Positions 8,987-18,151 of a stretch of 64,000 bases of DNA are shown here, piece by piece (positions within the stretch are counted from its first letter, which is position 1; every line of letters starts with the position of its first letter). The stretch is from JAWOLE01 sp963815655 (GTDB lineage: Bacteria; Acidobacteriota; Thermoanaerobaculia; UBA5066; Gp7-AA6), in the NCBI GenBank assembly GCA_963815655.1, contig CAWFHK010000001.1:3968001-4032000 (forward strand), given 5' to 3'. A program made the position numbers and the translations under genes. The notes under the pieces were generated by a model, which had not been told where the DNA came from, made no database searches, and worked only from the letters and a program-made list of their open reading frames with translations.

Positions 8987-9207
8987 CTATCCCCCCTGTC
9001 ATTCCGAGGAGCCCCTCCGCTCGTTCTGTCACTCCGAGCGAAGCGAGGAGTCTGCCCTGGTCGTTTTTGACCGGCTCGGATCAAGATCGGGACAGGCTCC
9101 GCGACGAGGAATCTACCTCCGTTGGGCCGCGCCGGAGCAGATCCCTCGCTGCGCTCGGGATGACAAAGCGGGGCGGGAGGCTCGGAATGACAGGAACGGT
9201 CGGAGAC
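8987..9207. repeat. Composite inverted repeat (GTCATTCCGAG type), copy 1
   Basis: The gap between hpnA and hpnH is almost filled by units starting GTCATTCCGAG or GTCACTCCGAGCGAAGCG, a central GGGACAGGCTCCGCG segment, and an inverted unit CCTCGCTGCGCTCGGGATGACA near 9142-9163 plus CGGAATGACA near 9183-9192. Related copies lie at 15.9-16.1 kb and 53.6-53.7 kb. Not a coding region. Confidence 0.8.
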
Positions 9208-10209
9208 CTACCCGGTGAGGTTCCAGGCGAGGAGGCGAAACATGTCGCCGGGGTGCTTCGGGAGCTCCTTGACGACGGAAGCCTCGAACCCGGAGTGCAT
9301 CGCGCAGTTGGCGCAGAGGGGGTCCTCGCGCGACTCCCAGTAGTCCCAGTCGGTGCCGCCCCAGAACTCGTCCCACGAGTGCGTGTACGTTTTTCCGATC
9401 AGGTAGCAAGGGCCCTTCCAGCCGTTGGGCGTGAAGGTGACGGTGCTCCAGGGGGAGCACTTGTACTCGCGCAGCCCCGCCGCGAACTCGAGGAACATCG
9501 GCGTCGAGGTCAACTTGTACTTCTTGGAGATCTCCAGCACCCGCCGGAACTTCTTCTGGATCTCCGATTTCGTCAGGAACATGTCGCGCTCGACCGACTC
9601 GTAGTGATAGCCGGGCGAGACGAGGAGCCCCTCGACCCCCAGGCCCGTCAGGAGCTCGCAGACCTGCTCGACCTCCGAGACGTCGGTTTCCTTGAAGATC
9701 GTCATGTTGGCCATGACGTGATGGCGCAAGCGAACGCCCTCGCGGATCATCTCGACGGCCGTGTCGAAGACGCCGTCGCGGGCGCAGACCTTGTCGTGGG
9801 TTTCCCGCATGCCGTCCAGGTGGACGTTGATCATCAGGCGGCGGTCGGGAGGGATGACGCCGTACACCTTCTGGTCGAGGAGAAGCCCGTTGGTGCAGAG
9901 GTAGATGTGGCGCTTCCTGCGGATGATCTCGGAGACGAGCGCGGGCAGTTCCGGGTAGATCGTCGGCTCGCCGCCGCAGATCGAGACGATCGGAGCCTTC
10001 GAGGTCTCGACCGCCTCGAGGCACTTCTCGATCGGGAGGCGGTCCTGGAGCTTCCCCGTGTGCCGCTCGATCGCGCACCCCAGGCAGGCGAGGTTGCAGG
10101 TGTAGAGGGGCTCGAGCATCAGGACGAACGGGTAGCGCTTGTTGCCCGCGAGGGCGTTGACGATCTGGTGCCGGACCGTGCCGGTCGTGATGTGCAGCGG
10201 GAACCTCAT
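9208..10209 (-). CDS. hpnH: Adenosyl-hopene synthase HpnH (radical SAM)
   Basis: 333 residues. Joins the 5'-deoxyadenosyl radical of SAM to diploptene, the first step in building the C35 hopanoid side chain. Radical SAM motif C38-x3-C42-x2-C45 in TCNLACLGCAIE, then SICGGEPTIYPE and a C-terminal Cys-containing stretch (SPWSTVTFTPNGWKGPCYL, CANCAMHSGF) typical of the family. The ATG at 10209 has AAGGAG upstream and overlaps the shc stop as ATGA, so the two are probably translationally coupled. Reading further upstream in this frame is only shadow sequence. Confidence 0.93.
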   Translation of the reverse strand: MRFPLHITTGTVRHQIVNALAGNKRYPFVLMLEPLYTCNLACLGCAIERHTGKLQDRLPIEKCLEAVETSKAPIVSICGGEPTIYPELPALVSEIIRRKRHIYLCTNGLLLDQKVYGVIPPDRRLMINVHLDGMRETHDKVCARDGVFDTAVEMIREGVRLRHHVMANMTIFKETDVSEVEQVCELLTGLGVEGLLVSPGYHYESVERDMFLTKSEIQKKFRRVLEISKKYKLTSTPMFLEFAAGLREYKCSPWSTVTFTPNGWKGPCYLIGKTYTHSWDEFWGGTDWDYWESREDPLCANCAMHSGFEASVVKELPKHPGDMFRLLAWNLTG

Positions 10210-12253
10210 CGGCTCGATTCTCCTTCGCTCGTCCTCGTGTCGGCCGTGGCTTCCAGGGCCTTCCGATCGGCGGCCTCGAGTCCGGGGCCGGAAGACCCGG
10301 CCTCCCGTCCATAGACCGCGAGGGCCCAGAGCGGGAAGTACGTCGCGTAGAGATGGTAGCGCAGGTAGAAGACCCGCGGGAACCCCGTCCCGGTCCAGTA
10401 TTCGTCCTTCCAGGAGCCGTCGTACTGCTGGTTTCCCAGCAGGTAGTCGAGGCCGCGGCGAACGCTGTTGGAAGTCCAGTCGCCCAACGCGAAGAGTCCA
10501 AGCAACGCCCATGCCGTCTGGGAGGGGGTGCTCGGCCCGGTGCCTTTGCGCCCCGGCTCGTCGTAGGAGCGCGGGAGCTCTCCCCATCCGCCGTCCTCGT
10601 TCTGGTGGCGGCGCAGCCAGCTCCCCCCCGCTGATACCGTTCCTGGGAGAGGTCCTCGCCGGCGCTCGCGAGTCCCCTCAGGGCGAGCCACGTCCCGTAG
10701 ATGAAGTTGCACCCCCACCGCCCATACCAGGTTCCTTCGGTGTCCTGCCTGCGGTTCAGATACGCGACGGCGCGCCGGACCGCCTTGACGCCGCGCCCGA
10801 CGCCGATCCGGTCGAGCGCCTCGAGCGTGCGCCCGGTGATGTCCTCGCAGCTCGGGTCGATCATGGCGTTGTGGTCCGCGAACGGGATGAACGTCAGCAC
10901 CTCGTTGTCGCAGTCGCGGTCGAAGGCGGGCCAGCCGCCGTCGCCGTTCTGCATCGCGAGCTGCCAGGTCACGCCGCGCTCGATCGCCCCCTGCCGGCGC
11001 CGCTCGTCGCGCTCGTCGGGAAAACGCACGGCGGCCAGAGACGTCAGCACTTCCGCCGTGTCGTCGGTATCGGGATAGAACTCGTTCTCGTACTCGAAGT
11101 ACCAGCCGCCGGGGGGCGTCTTCGGGATCCGCCGCTGCCAGTCCCCGGGCACGCGGACTTCGCGGTCGAGCAGCCAGCCCGCCGCGCGCAGCAGGCACGG
11201 ATCGTCTTCCGGGACGCCCGCCTCCCGCAGCGCGACCACCGCGAGCGCCGTGTCCCAGACCGGGGGGAAGCAGGGCTGCAGGCGAATCGTCTCTTCCTCC
11301 TCGATCTCCAGCTTCTGCAGCTCTTCGACCTGGCTCTTCACCGTCGGGTGATCGGCCGCGTAGCCGCGGCAGCGCAGCGCGAGGATCGTGTTGACGATCG
11401 GAGGGAAGATCGCTCCGAGCCCGTCGCTCCTCTCGAGACGCTCGAGGACCCACGCCTCGGCCCGTGCCAGCGCCCGCCTGCGCAGGGGAGTCCAGCGCCG
11501 GGACTCCAGCTCGTGGAGGAACCGGTCCACCCCGCCGAAGAAGGCTCCCCAGAACCGCGCGCGCAGGCTCCGCGCCCGCCGCTTCGGCTGCGCCGCGCCC
11601 TCCGGCGTCCGGAGCTCGGTGAGAGACGCGCTCTCCGGGACGGGACAGCTCGGGCGATATGCCGAGATGATCGAGAGGGGCACCACGATCGCGCGGGACC
11701 AGGAGGACATCCGATAGATCGAGAACGGCATCCAGTCCGGCAGCAGGACGAGCTCCGCCGGGACGGTCGGGCATCTCTCCCAATCGTATTGTCCGAAGAT
11801 CGAGAGATAAATCTTCGTGAAGGAGTTGCACGCGTCCAGCCCGCCATGCTCGCGGATGACGCGCCGCGCCTTCGCCATGTGCGGGGCTTCGGGGTCGTCG
11901 CCGACGAGCTTCAAGGCGAAGTAGGCCTTCGTCGAGGCGCTCACCTCCGCCGGGCCTCCCGGGTAGACCGCCCAGCCCCCCGACGGGAGCTGCTGGCGCC
12001 GCAGGTACTCGGCCGCCTTCCGGATCCGGTCCTCCCCGGTGCGCCCGAGGAAATGCATCGTCAGCATGTACTCGGACTCGAGGATCGTGTCCCCCTCGAG
12101 CTCGCCGCACCAGTGGCCGTCCTCGCGCTGGATGGAGAGGAGGTACCGGCGGGCCGCCGCCGCGGCGTCGTCCACCCCGAGTGCGGGTTCCACGTCTTTC
12201 TCGACCGACATGATTCGCTTGCCGGGGCCGTTGCCTGTCACCGACGGCCCCAC
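10206..12253 (-). pseudogene. shc: Squalene-hopene cyclase with one frameshift
   Basis: Cyclises squalene to hopene/diplopterol at the membrane. The first roughly 540 codons carry QW-type repeats, the catalytic DTDD in FYPDTDDTAEVL, QNGDGGWPAFDRDCDNEVL and WYGRWGCNFIYGTWLALRGL. At a run of seven C (plus strand 10623-10629) the frame breaks; the rest (GGSWLRRHQNEDGGWGE, TAWALLGLFALGDW) continues in another frame to a TGA at 10206. One extra G in the run would restore a normal protein of about 682 residues (Tyr-Gln-Arg-Gly-Gly-Ser-Trp). GTG 12253 has GGAGG seven bases upstream; ATG 12211 is the alternative. Either a sequencing or assembly error or a recent mutation; everything else looks intact. 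Confidence 0.9.
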
Positions 12254-12377
12254 TGCTTCCCTCCGTTTTGCCGGGAGTGTAATCCCTCCGACCCGGACAC
12301 CCGCAAACCGATTTCGGGAGTATACGGTCCCGGACCGGGAGGCGATTCAAGGAGAGCCGATCGCGGATAATGCCGTC
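12254..12377. other. Divergent promoter region shc / metH
   Basis: A 124-base gap between divergent starts. It holds the GGAGG of shc and an AAGGAG near 12350 that lies about 20 bases before the chosen metH GTG. I looked for B12-box or SAM-riboswitch cores and saw none. Confidence 0.3.
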
Positions 12378-15300
12378 GTGACGAGCGCGGCGGAAGAGGC
12401 GGCGGCGAGGGAGCGGTCCGAGGCCCTGTCCGAGATCCTCGCCGAGCGGATCCTCGTGCTGGACGGCGCCACGGGGACCTGGCTCCAGGAGGAGAACCTG
12501 ACGGCGGCGGACTTCGGCGGCGAGGCGTACGAGGGGTGCAACGAGCACCTGGTGCTGACCCGGCCCGACGTCGTCCTGCGGATGCACGGGAGCTACCTCG
12601 AGGCCGGGGCCGACATGGTCGAGACCGACACCTTCGGAGGGACGCCTCTCGTCCTGGCCGAGTACGGCCTGGCGGAAAAAGCCTTCGAGATCAACGCGCG
12701 GGCGGCGCGCCTGGCCCGCCAGGCCGCGGCGAAGTTTTCCACGCCCGAGCGCCCGCGGTTCGTCGCGGGCTCGATGGGGCCGACGACGCGGTCGGTGACC
12801 GTCACGGGGGGCGTCACGTTCGACGAGCTCACCGGGCATTACAGGACGCAGGCGGCGGGGCTCCTCGCGGGAGGCGCGGACGTGCTGCTGCTCGAGACGA
12901 CGCAGGATACGCGCAACCTGAAGGCCGGCCTGATCGGAGTCCAGGAGGCGTTCGGCGAGGCCGGCTGGAGCGTCCCGGTCATGGCCTCGGTGACGATCGA
13001 GCCGATGGGGACGATGCTCGCCGGGCAGGCGATCGACGCCCTCTACGCCTCGATCATGCACGCTCCGCTCCTCAGCGTGGGGTTGAACTGCGCAACGGGG
13101 CCGGAGTTCATGGCGGACCACCTCCGCACGCTCTCGGGGCTCGCGAAGACGCTCGTCTCGTGCTATCCCAACGCCGGACTGCCCGACCCCGACGGCCGTT
13201 ACCCGGAGACGCCGGAGCGGATCGCGGCGCATCTCACGCGCTTCATGGAGGAGGGGCTCGTCAACATCGTCGGCGGCTGCTGCGGGACGACCCCGGCCCA
13301 CATCCGCGCGCTCGCGGCGGCGGCGCGGGGGAAGAGGCCGCGCCGCGTGCCGATCCACAACAAGTCGCTCGTCTCGGGCGTCGAGATGCTCGAGATCAAC
13401 GAGGACAACCGGCCGGTGCTCGTCGGGGAGCGCACGAACGTGCTCGGCAGCCGCAAGTTCAAGCGGCTCGTCGCGGAGGGGAAGTTCGAGGCGGCCGCGG
13501 AGATCGCCCGGGCGCAGGTCAAGGGGGGCGGCCAGGTCATCGATGTCTGCCTCCAGGACCCGGACCGCGACGAGGCCGCGGACGCGGACGCGTTCCTCGA
13601 GCGCGCCACGAAGATGGTCAAGGTGCCGCTGATGCTCGACTCGACGGACTGGCGCGTCATGGAGCTCGGCCTGAAGTGGAGCCAGGGGAAATCGATCCTG
13701 AACTCCATCAACCTCGAGGACGGGGAGGAGCGGTTCCAGGCGGTCGTCCCGCTCGCGCAGAAGTACGGCGCGGCCCTGATCGTCGGCACGATCGACGAGG
13801 ACCCGGAGACCGGGATGGGCGTCACGCGCGAGCGGAAGCTTGCGATCGCCCGCAGGTCCTACACGCTCCTGACCGAGAAGTACGGCGTGGCGCCGGAGGA
13901 CATCATCTTCGACCCTCTCGTCTTCCCGTGCGGGACGGGAGACGAGAAGTACGTCGGGAGCGCCGTCGAGACGATCGAGGGGATCCGGGCGATCAAGGCG
14001 GCGTTCCCCGAATCGCGCACGATCCTCGGGATCTCCAACGTCAGCTTCGGGCTGCCGGAGTCGGGGCGCGAGGTCCTGAACTCCGTCTTCCTCTATCACT
14101 GCGTGAAGGCGGGGCTCGATCTCGCGATCGTCAACTCCGAGAAAGTGATGCGGTATCCATCGATCCCCGAGGAGGAGCGGCGGCTGGCCGAGGACCTGCT
14201 CTCCAACCGCGGCGAGGACCCGGTCGGGGCCTTCGCGACCCACTTCAAGGCGAAGGGCGCGGCGCCGAAGAAGCCGGCGGAGCGCGCCGGCACGCCGCTC
14301 GAGCGCCTGCCGCGCTACATCCTGGAAGGTTCAAAGGAGGGTCTGCTCGACGACCTCGAGGCCGTGCGCGGAGGCGGCATGGCCCCGCTCGACATCATCA
14401 ACGGCCCGCTCATGGATGGGATGCGGGAGGTCGGCCGCCTCTTCAACGCGAACGAGCTGATCGTGGCGGAAGTGCTGCAATCGGCGGAGGCCATGAAGGC
14501 GGCCGTCAGCCACCTCGAGAAGTTCATGGAGAAGAAGAGCGACTCGCGCAAGGGGAAGGTCCTCCTCGCGACCGTCAAGGGAGACGTTCACGACATCGGG
14601 AAGAACCTGGTCGAGATCATCCTCTCCAACAACGGCTACGAGGTCGTCAACCTCGGCATCAAGGTCCCGCCCGAGCGCCTGATCGAGGCGTACCGGGAGC
14701 ACCGTCCGGACTTGATCGGCCTCTCCGGCCTTCTGGTCAAGAGCGCGCAGCAGATGGTCGCGACGGCGCGGGACATGGCCGCGAGCGGCGTCGAGGCGCC
14801 GATGCTCGTGGGCGGCGCCGCGCTCTCGCAGAAGTTTACGGACCTGAAGATCGCTCCGGCCTACGGCGGCCTCGCCGTCTACGCCCAGGACGCGATGCGC
14901 GGCCTCGCGCTCGCCGACCGGATCCTCTCGGGGAGAGAGGCGCGGACAGCGCTCGCCGCGGAAGCGGAGGAGCGGCGGCGCTCCTCGGTGGCCGCCGCCG
15001 TGGCGGAGACCGAGAACCCGCTCGCCGCGCCGGAGGTGCGCAGCGACAGCGTCCCGCTCGTCGCGCCGGTGGCCGCGCCGGATCTCGTCGAGCACGTTCT
15101 GCCCGACCTCGATCCCGAGGAGATCTGGCAGTACGTCAATCCCCACATGCTCTACGCAAAGCACCTGGGCCTGCGGGGGAGCTACCGGAAACTGAAGGAA
15201 GCGGGGGACCCGAAGCTCGCGGAGCTGGAGGCGGTCGTCGAGCGCGTCCGGAGCGCCGGATGGATCCGCCCGCGCGCCCTGTACCGCTACTTCGAGGCGT

Positions 15301-15842
15301 ACTCGGAAGGCAACGGGCTTCACCTCGTCTGCGGAGAGAGGCCGGTCGCGCGCTTCGTCTTCCCGCGGCAGGCGATGGGGGAGCGGCTGTGCCTGGCCGA
15401 CTTCGTCGCTCCGCCCTCGGGCGCCGGGAAGCCGGATTCGATCGCTCTCCTCATCACGACCGCCGGCGAGGGGGTCCGCGAGCGCGCCGAGGACCTGAAG
15501 GCCCGCGGCGAGTACCTCCTCTGCCACTGCCTGCAGGCGCTCGCCGTCGAGACCGCCGAGGCGGCCGCCGAGTGGGTCCACCGCGTCATCCGCGAGGGCT
15601 GGGGCTTCCCCGATCCTCCCGGCACGACGATGACCGACCGCTTCCAGGCCCGCTACCGCGGCAAACGCTACAGCCCCGGCTACCCCGCCTGCCCCGACCT
15701 CGCCGACCAGGCGACGATCTTCGGGCTCCTGCCCGGCGGCAAGATCGGCGTGGAGCTGACCGAGGGCTTCATGATGGACCCCGAGGCCTCCGTCTCCGCC
15801 CTCGTCGTCCACCACCCCCACGCTCGCTACTACGCCGTCTGA
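12378..15842 (+). CDS. metH: Cobalamin-dependent methionine synthase
   Basis: Transfers methyl from methyltetrahydrofolate through cobalamin to homocysteine. About 1154 residues, slightly shorter than the usual ~1230. Domains in order: homocysteine-binding with zinc Cys (GLNCATG, GGCCGTTPAH), pterin-binding (NVLGSRKFKRL, LMLDSTDW), cobalamin cap and B12-binding with DVHDIGKNL, and the SAM-binding activation domain with RYSPGYPACP. Start is uncertain: GTG 12378 is used because residues before it are not MetH-like; a three-codon ATG frame ends in a TGA that overlaps this GTG. It diverges from shc. HpnP and MetH both use cobalamin and SAM, which makes the proximity suggestive only. Confidence 0.95.
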   Translation: MTSAAEEAAARERSEALSEILAERILVLDGATGTWLQEENLTAADFGGEAYEGCNEHLVLTRPDVVLRMHGSYLEAGADMVETDTFGGTPLVLAEYGLAEKAFEINARAARLARQAAAKFSTPERPRFVAGSMGPTTRSVTVTGGVTFDELTGHYRTQAAGLLAGGADVLLLETTQDTRNLKAGLIGVQEAFGEAGWSVPVMASVTIEPMGTMLAGQAIDALYASIMHAPLLSVGLNCATGPEFMADHLRTLSGLAKTLVSCYPNAGLPDPDGRYPETPERIAAHLTRFMEEGLVNIVGGCCGTTPAHIRALAAAARGKRPRRVPIHNKSLVSGVEMLEINEDNRPVLVGERTNVLGSRKFKRLVAEGKFEAAAEIARAQVKGGGQVIDVCLQDPDRDEAADADAFLERATKMVKVPLMLDSTDWRVMELGLKWSQGKSILNSINLEDGEERFQAVVPLAQKYGAALIVGTIDEDPETGMGVTRERKLAIARRSYTLLTEKYGVAPEDIIFDPLVFPCGTGDEKYVGSAVETIEGIRAIKAAFPESRTILGISNVSFGLPESGREVLNSVFLYHCVKAGLDLAIVNSEKVMRYPSIPEEERRLAEDLLSNRGEDPVGAFATHFKAKGAAPKKPAERAGTPLERLPRYILEGSKEGLLDDLEAVRGGGMAPLDIINGPLMDGMREVGRLFNANELIVAEVLQSAEAMKAAVSHLEKFMEKKSDSRKGKVLLATVKGDVHDIGKNLVEIILSNNGYEVVNLGIKVPPERLIEAYREHRPDLIGLSGLLVKSAQQMVATARDMAASGVEAPMLVGGAALSQKFTDLKIAPAYGGLAVYAQDAMRGLALADRILSGREARTALAAEAEERRRSSVAAAVAETENPLAAPEVRSDSVPLVAPVAAPDLVEHVLPDLDPEEIWQYVNPHMLYAKHLGLRGSYRKLKEAGDPKLAELEAVVERVRSAGWIRPRALYRYFEAYSEGNGLHLVCGERPVARFVFPRQAMGERLCLADFVAPPSGAGKPDSIALLITTAGEGVRERAEDLKARGEYLLCHCLQALAVETAEAAAEWVHRVIREGWGFPDPPGTTMTDRFQARYRGKRYSPGYPACPDLADQATIFGLLPGGKIGVELTEGFMMDPEASVSALVVHHPHARYYAV

Positions 15843-15874
15843 GCATTCCCTCGTTGCGCGGAGAGAGGCCCTTC

Positions 15875-16060
15875 TCATTCTGAGGAGCGATTCCATTCCC
15901 CTGTCATTCTGAGGAGCCTCCTCGGCTTCGCATGTTCATTCCGAGCCCCTCGCCCTTCGCTGTCATCCCGAGCGGAGCGAGGGATCTGCTCTGCCCGATT
16001 CGAGTCGCCGCATCCGAGCTCGGGACAGGCTCCGCGAGGAATCTGCCCTCGTTACCGTGA
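15875..16060. repeat. Composite inverted repeat (GTCATTCCGAG type), copy 2
   Basis: The gap between the converging metH and VKOR genes holds several degenerate units (GTCATTCTGAGGAGC, GTCATCCCGAGCGGAGCG) and the segment CGGGACAGGCTCCGCGAGGA shared with copy 1. The remaining bases to 16130 contain a small CTGCCG/CGGCAG hairpin and nothing else I can support. Confidence 0.75.
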
Positions 16061-16130
16061 ACCCGCGACATCAATCATCGGGACAAGCTCCGACGAAGAA
16101 CCGGCCCCGCCTGCCGAGTCGCCGGCAGCC

Positions 16131-17552
16131 TCAGTGGAGGTGGGCGGTCGGGTCGCCGGGGGGCAGGGCTTCAAAAGCGGGGTGCTCCGGATTTCCGCGG
16201 GTCAGGATCATCGCGTAGAGGAAGGGGCCGAAGCTCGTCCCCTTCCGGCCGTTGACGGCCACGATCGGCGTTCCGTCGGAGTCGAACAGGGCGGCCGTGG
16301 TGATGTCGTCCTCGAGCTTCAAGCTCGTCGCCGCGGAATCCATGCAGGCGGAGAGAGCCGGGCGGGGCAGGAAGGGCGCCGCGATCTGGAACATCTTCTC
16401 GCGGTTGAGGGTCTCCTGCGCGGCGAAGAGCGCCGCGGCAAACTGCGGCTCCTTGCCGGTCGGTTCCATGCAGATCCTCGCCTGCGCCGCGGCGCACCGC
16501 ACGTCGTCCCCTTTTCTCTGCCCCACGAAGGGGTTGCAGCGCCCGTCGAGCGGGAACTGCCGCGCGTCCACGCTGAAGCTGCCGGGCGGCGAGCTTTCGC
16601 GCAGCGTCCGCAGGGTCTCCTGGAGCGCGGCGCAGTGCTCGCAGAGGATGTCGGTGAACTCGGTGATCCGCACGGTCGCCAGGTCCGATCCGGCCAGGGC
16701 GCGCGGCGGCGGCAGCCGCTGCGGCGGCGCCGCGCGGTAGATGGCCAGCGAGTCGGCGAGGGTCTGCTTGAGGGGAGGCTCGAGCGAGGCGATCATGTCC
16801 GCGAGGACCTTGTCGGTCTGGGCGTTGCCCGTGCCGGCGGCCGGCGGCGAGGCGCCCCCGGACCGGGCCGCCTCCGACACGGCCTTCCTGCCCGCCTCGC
16901 CGCTCGATTTCGGCGTGCGCAGCCCCGGATAGAGGAGGAGGACGAAGGCTCCGAGGGAGACTCCGGCCGCGAGCAGGAACCCGCGCCGAGCCTGCGGGAA
17001 TCCCGCGGGGCGCCACTGCAGGAGAGTGATGAACCCGTAGGCCGCCACGATCACGTACGTCACAGCGCACCCGAGGCAGAAGGCGCCGGCGATCGCGCTT
17101 GCGGCGAGCATCAGCGCCACGGCCAGGATCCCGGCGAGGCCGACGAACCGGGTCGCGGCCGGGAGCGGCGCCAGCGTCTTCCCTTCCGCGCGGCGCACCA
17201 GCGCGGCGAGCGGCAGGAGAAACGCCGCCGCGCTCCAGGCGAGACCCCAGCCTGCGATCGGAACGCCGGTCAGCCTGTGGACCGTCGAGGCGAGCGCCCC
17301 GGTCCAGACTGCCTCGCAATCGAGGTTGCCGCCGAAGCCGCAGAAAGAGCTGCCTCCCGATCGCACGAGCACGAGTTCCGCCCACAGAAAAAGCGACCAG
17401 AGCCCCGACAGCCCGCCGAGCACGCACAGCTTCGCCAGGCTGCGCGGTGTCACGACCGCCGCGGAGTCCGCCGGCACGACCGGGCGCTCCTTCGGCTCCG
17501 ACCCTTCCTCTCTGCGCCGATCTTTCCGGGCCATCTCCCGGGATTCTGACAT
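16131..17552 (-). CDS. VKOR-DsbA fusion, disulfide-bond forming protein
   Basis: 473 residues. An N-terminal vitamin K epoxide reductase domain with four or five membrane helices (about 40-215) carries loop cysteines C71/C79 (SSFCGFGGNLDC) and the redox pair C159-LG-C162. A linker of about 70 residues leads to a periplasmic thioredoxin-like DsbA domain with active site C304-EH-C307 (FTDILCEHCAAL). VKOR oxidises its fused DsbA partner using quinone, replacing DsbB. The first 35 residues are basic and disordered; an in-frame ATG at residue 7 is a possible start. It is divergent from the Lrp gene, with a 110-base gap. Confidence 0.92.
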   Translation of the reverse strand: MSESREMARKDRRREEGSEPKERPVVPADSAAVVTPRSLAKLCVLGGLSGLWSLFLWAELVLVRSGGSSFCGFGGNLDCEAVWTGALASTVHRLTGVPIAGWGLAWSAAAFLLPLAALVRRAEGKTLAPLPAATRFVGLAGILAVALMLAASAIAGAFCLGCAVTYVIVAAYGFITLLQWRPAGFPQARRGFLLAAGVSLGAFVLLLYPGLRTPKSSGEAGRKAVSEAARSGGASPPAAGTGNAQTDKVLADMIASLEPPLKQTLADSLAIYRAAPPQRLPPPRALAGSDLATVRITEFTDILCEHCAALQETLRTLRESSPPGSFSVDARQFPLDGRCNPFVGQRKGDDVRCAAAQARICMEPTGKEPQFAAALFAAQETLNREKMFQIAAPFLPRPALSACMDSAATSLKLEDDITTAALFDSDGTPIVAVNGRKGTSFGPFLYAMILTRGNPEHPAFEALPPGDPTAHLH

Positions 17553-17635
17553 GGCGGCGTCGGAGGCCGCCGGACTGCAACTTTCCGGCGGCCTGACGTT
17601 TTCTAGTGGGCGACGCTCTTTATTCTGTTGACGAT

Positions 17636-17648
17636 TATTCTAAGAATA
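17636..17648. promoter_or_regulatory. Candidate Lrp-type operator upstream of the regulator gene
   Basis: TATTCT-A-AGAATA is a perfect dyad in an unusually AT-rich patch between two divergent genes. TTGACG at 17628-17633 could be a -35 element. Autoregulation by Lrp/AsnC proteins is common; assignment is inferred from position. Confidence 0.45.
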
Positions 17649-17662
17649 GTTAAGTTATTTGA

Positions 17663-18151
17663 ATGATCAACGGTACAGATAGAAAAATACTAGAGATTCT
17701 TCAGAAGAACGCTCGAACCTCAAATGCCGAGATCGCCCGAACCGTGGGCATGGTGCCCTCGGCGGTTTTCGAGAGGATCCGCAAGCTCGAAGAGAGGGGG
17801 ACGGTTCGGGGCTATCACGCCGGGGTCGACCCGAAGGCGGTCGAGCTCGGACAGCTCGCGTTCATGTTCATCCGCTCGAACGACCGTCCGGGAGCGGCGG
17901 GCACGGCGGCTCAGCTCTCAGAGATCCCGGAGATCCTCGAATTGCACCACGTCGCGGGGGAGGACTGCTTCCTGGCGAAGGTCCGCGTGCGCGACGCCGA
18001 GGCTCTCGGCCGGCTCCTGCGCGAGCGGCTGAGCCGGATCGAGACGATCACTTCGACCCGGACGACGATGGTCCTCGAAACCGTCAAGGAGACCGTCGAG
18101 CTTCCGCTCGAGGCGGCGGAGTCGGAAGGCGAGGAAGCGGCCAGTGCGTGA
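17663..18151 (+). CDS. Lrp/AsnC family transcriptional regulator
   Basis: 162 residues. N-terminal winged HTH (DRKILEILQKNARTSNAEIARTVGMVPSAVFERIRKLEERG) followed by an RAM/ligand-sensing domain (VDPKAVELGQLAFMFIR to ETVKETVELP). It overlaps the EamA exporter start by eight bases and is the first gene of the plus-strand run up to 21.28 kb, so it likely controls that run, perhaps in response to an amino acid. No clear Shine-Dalgarno is visible before the ATG; the upstream 50 bases are AT-rich with a dyad. Confidence 0.9.
   Translation: MINGTDRKILEILQKNARTSNAEIARTVGMVPSAVFERIRKLEERGTVRGYHAGVDPKAVELGQLAFMFIRSNDRPGAAGTAAQLSEIPEILELHHVAGEDCFLAKVRVRDAEALGRLLRERLSRIETITSTRTTMVLETVKETVELPLEAAESEGEEAASA

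Noticed and set aside
12212..12377. Cobalamin or SAM riboswitch before metH
   Set aside because: No B12-box-like or S-box-like core was seen in the short divergent gap.
12365..12380. Three-codon frame ATG-CCG-TCG-TGA overlapping the metH GTG, as a regulatory leader peptide
   Set aside because: Too short to judge. It could be chance, and the metH start itself is uncertain.
12254..14243. Upstream extension of the shc second frame across metH
   Set aside because: The open frame on the minus strand is antisense to metH and shows no motif before the Shc segment. Only the part below about 10.65 kb is real Shc.
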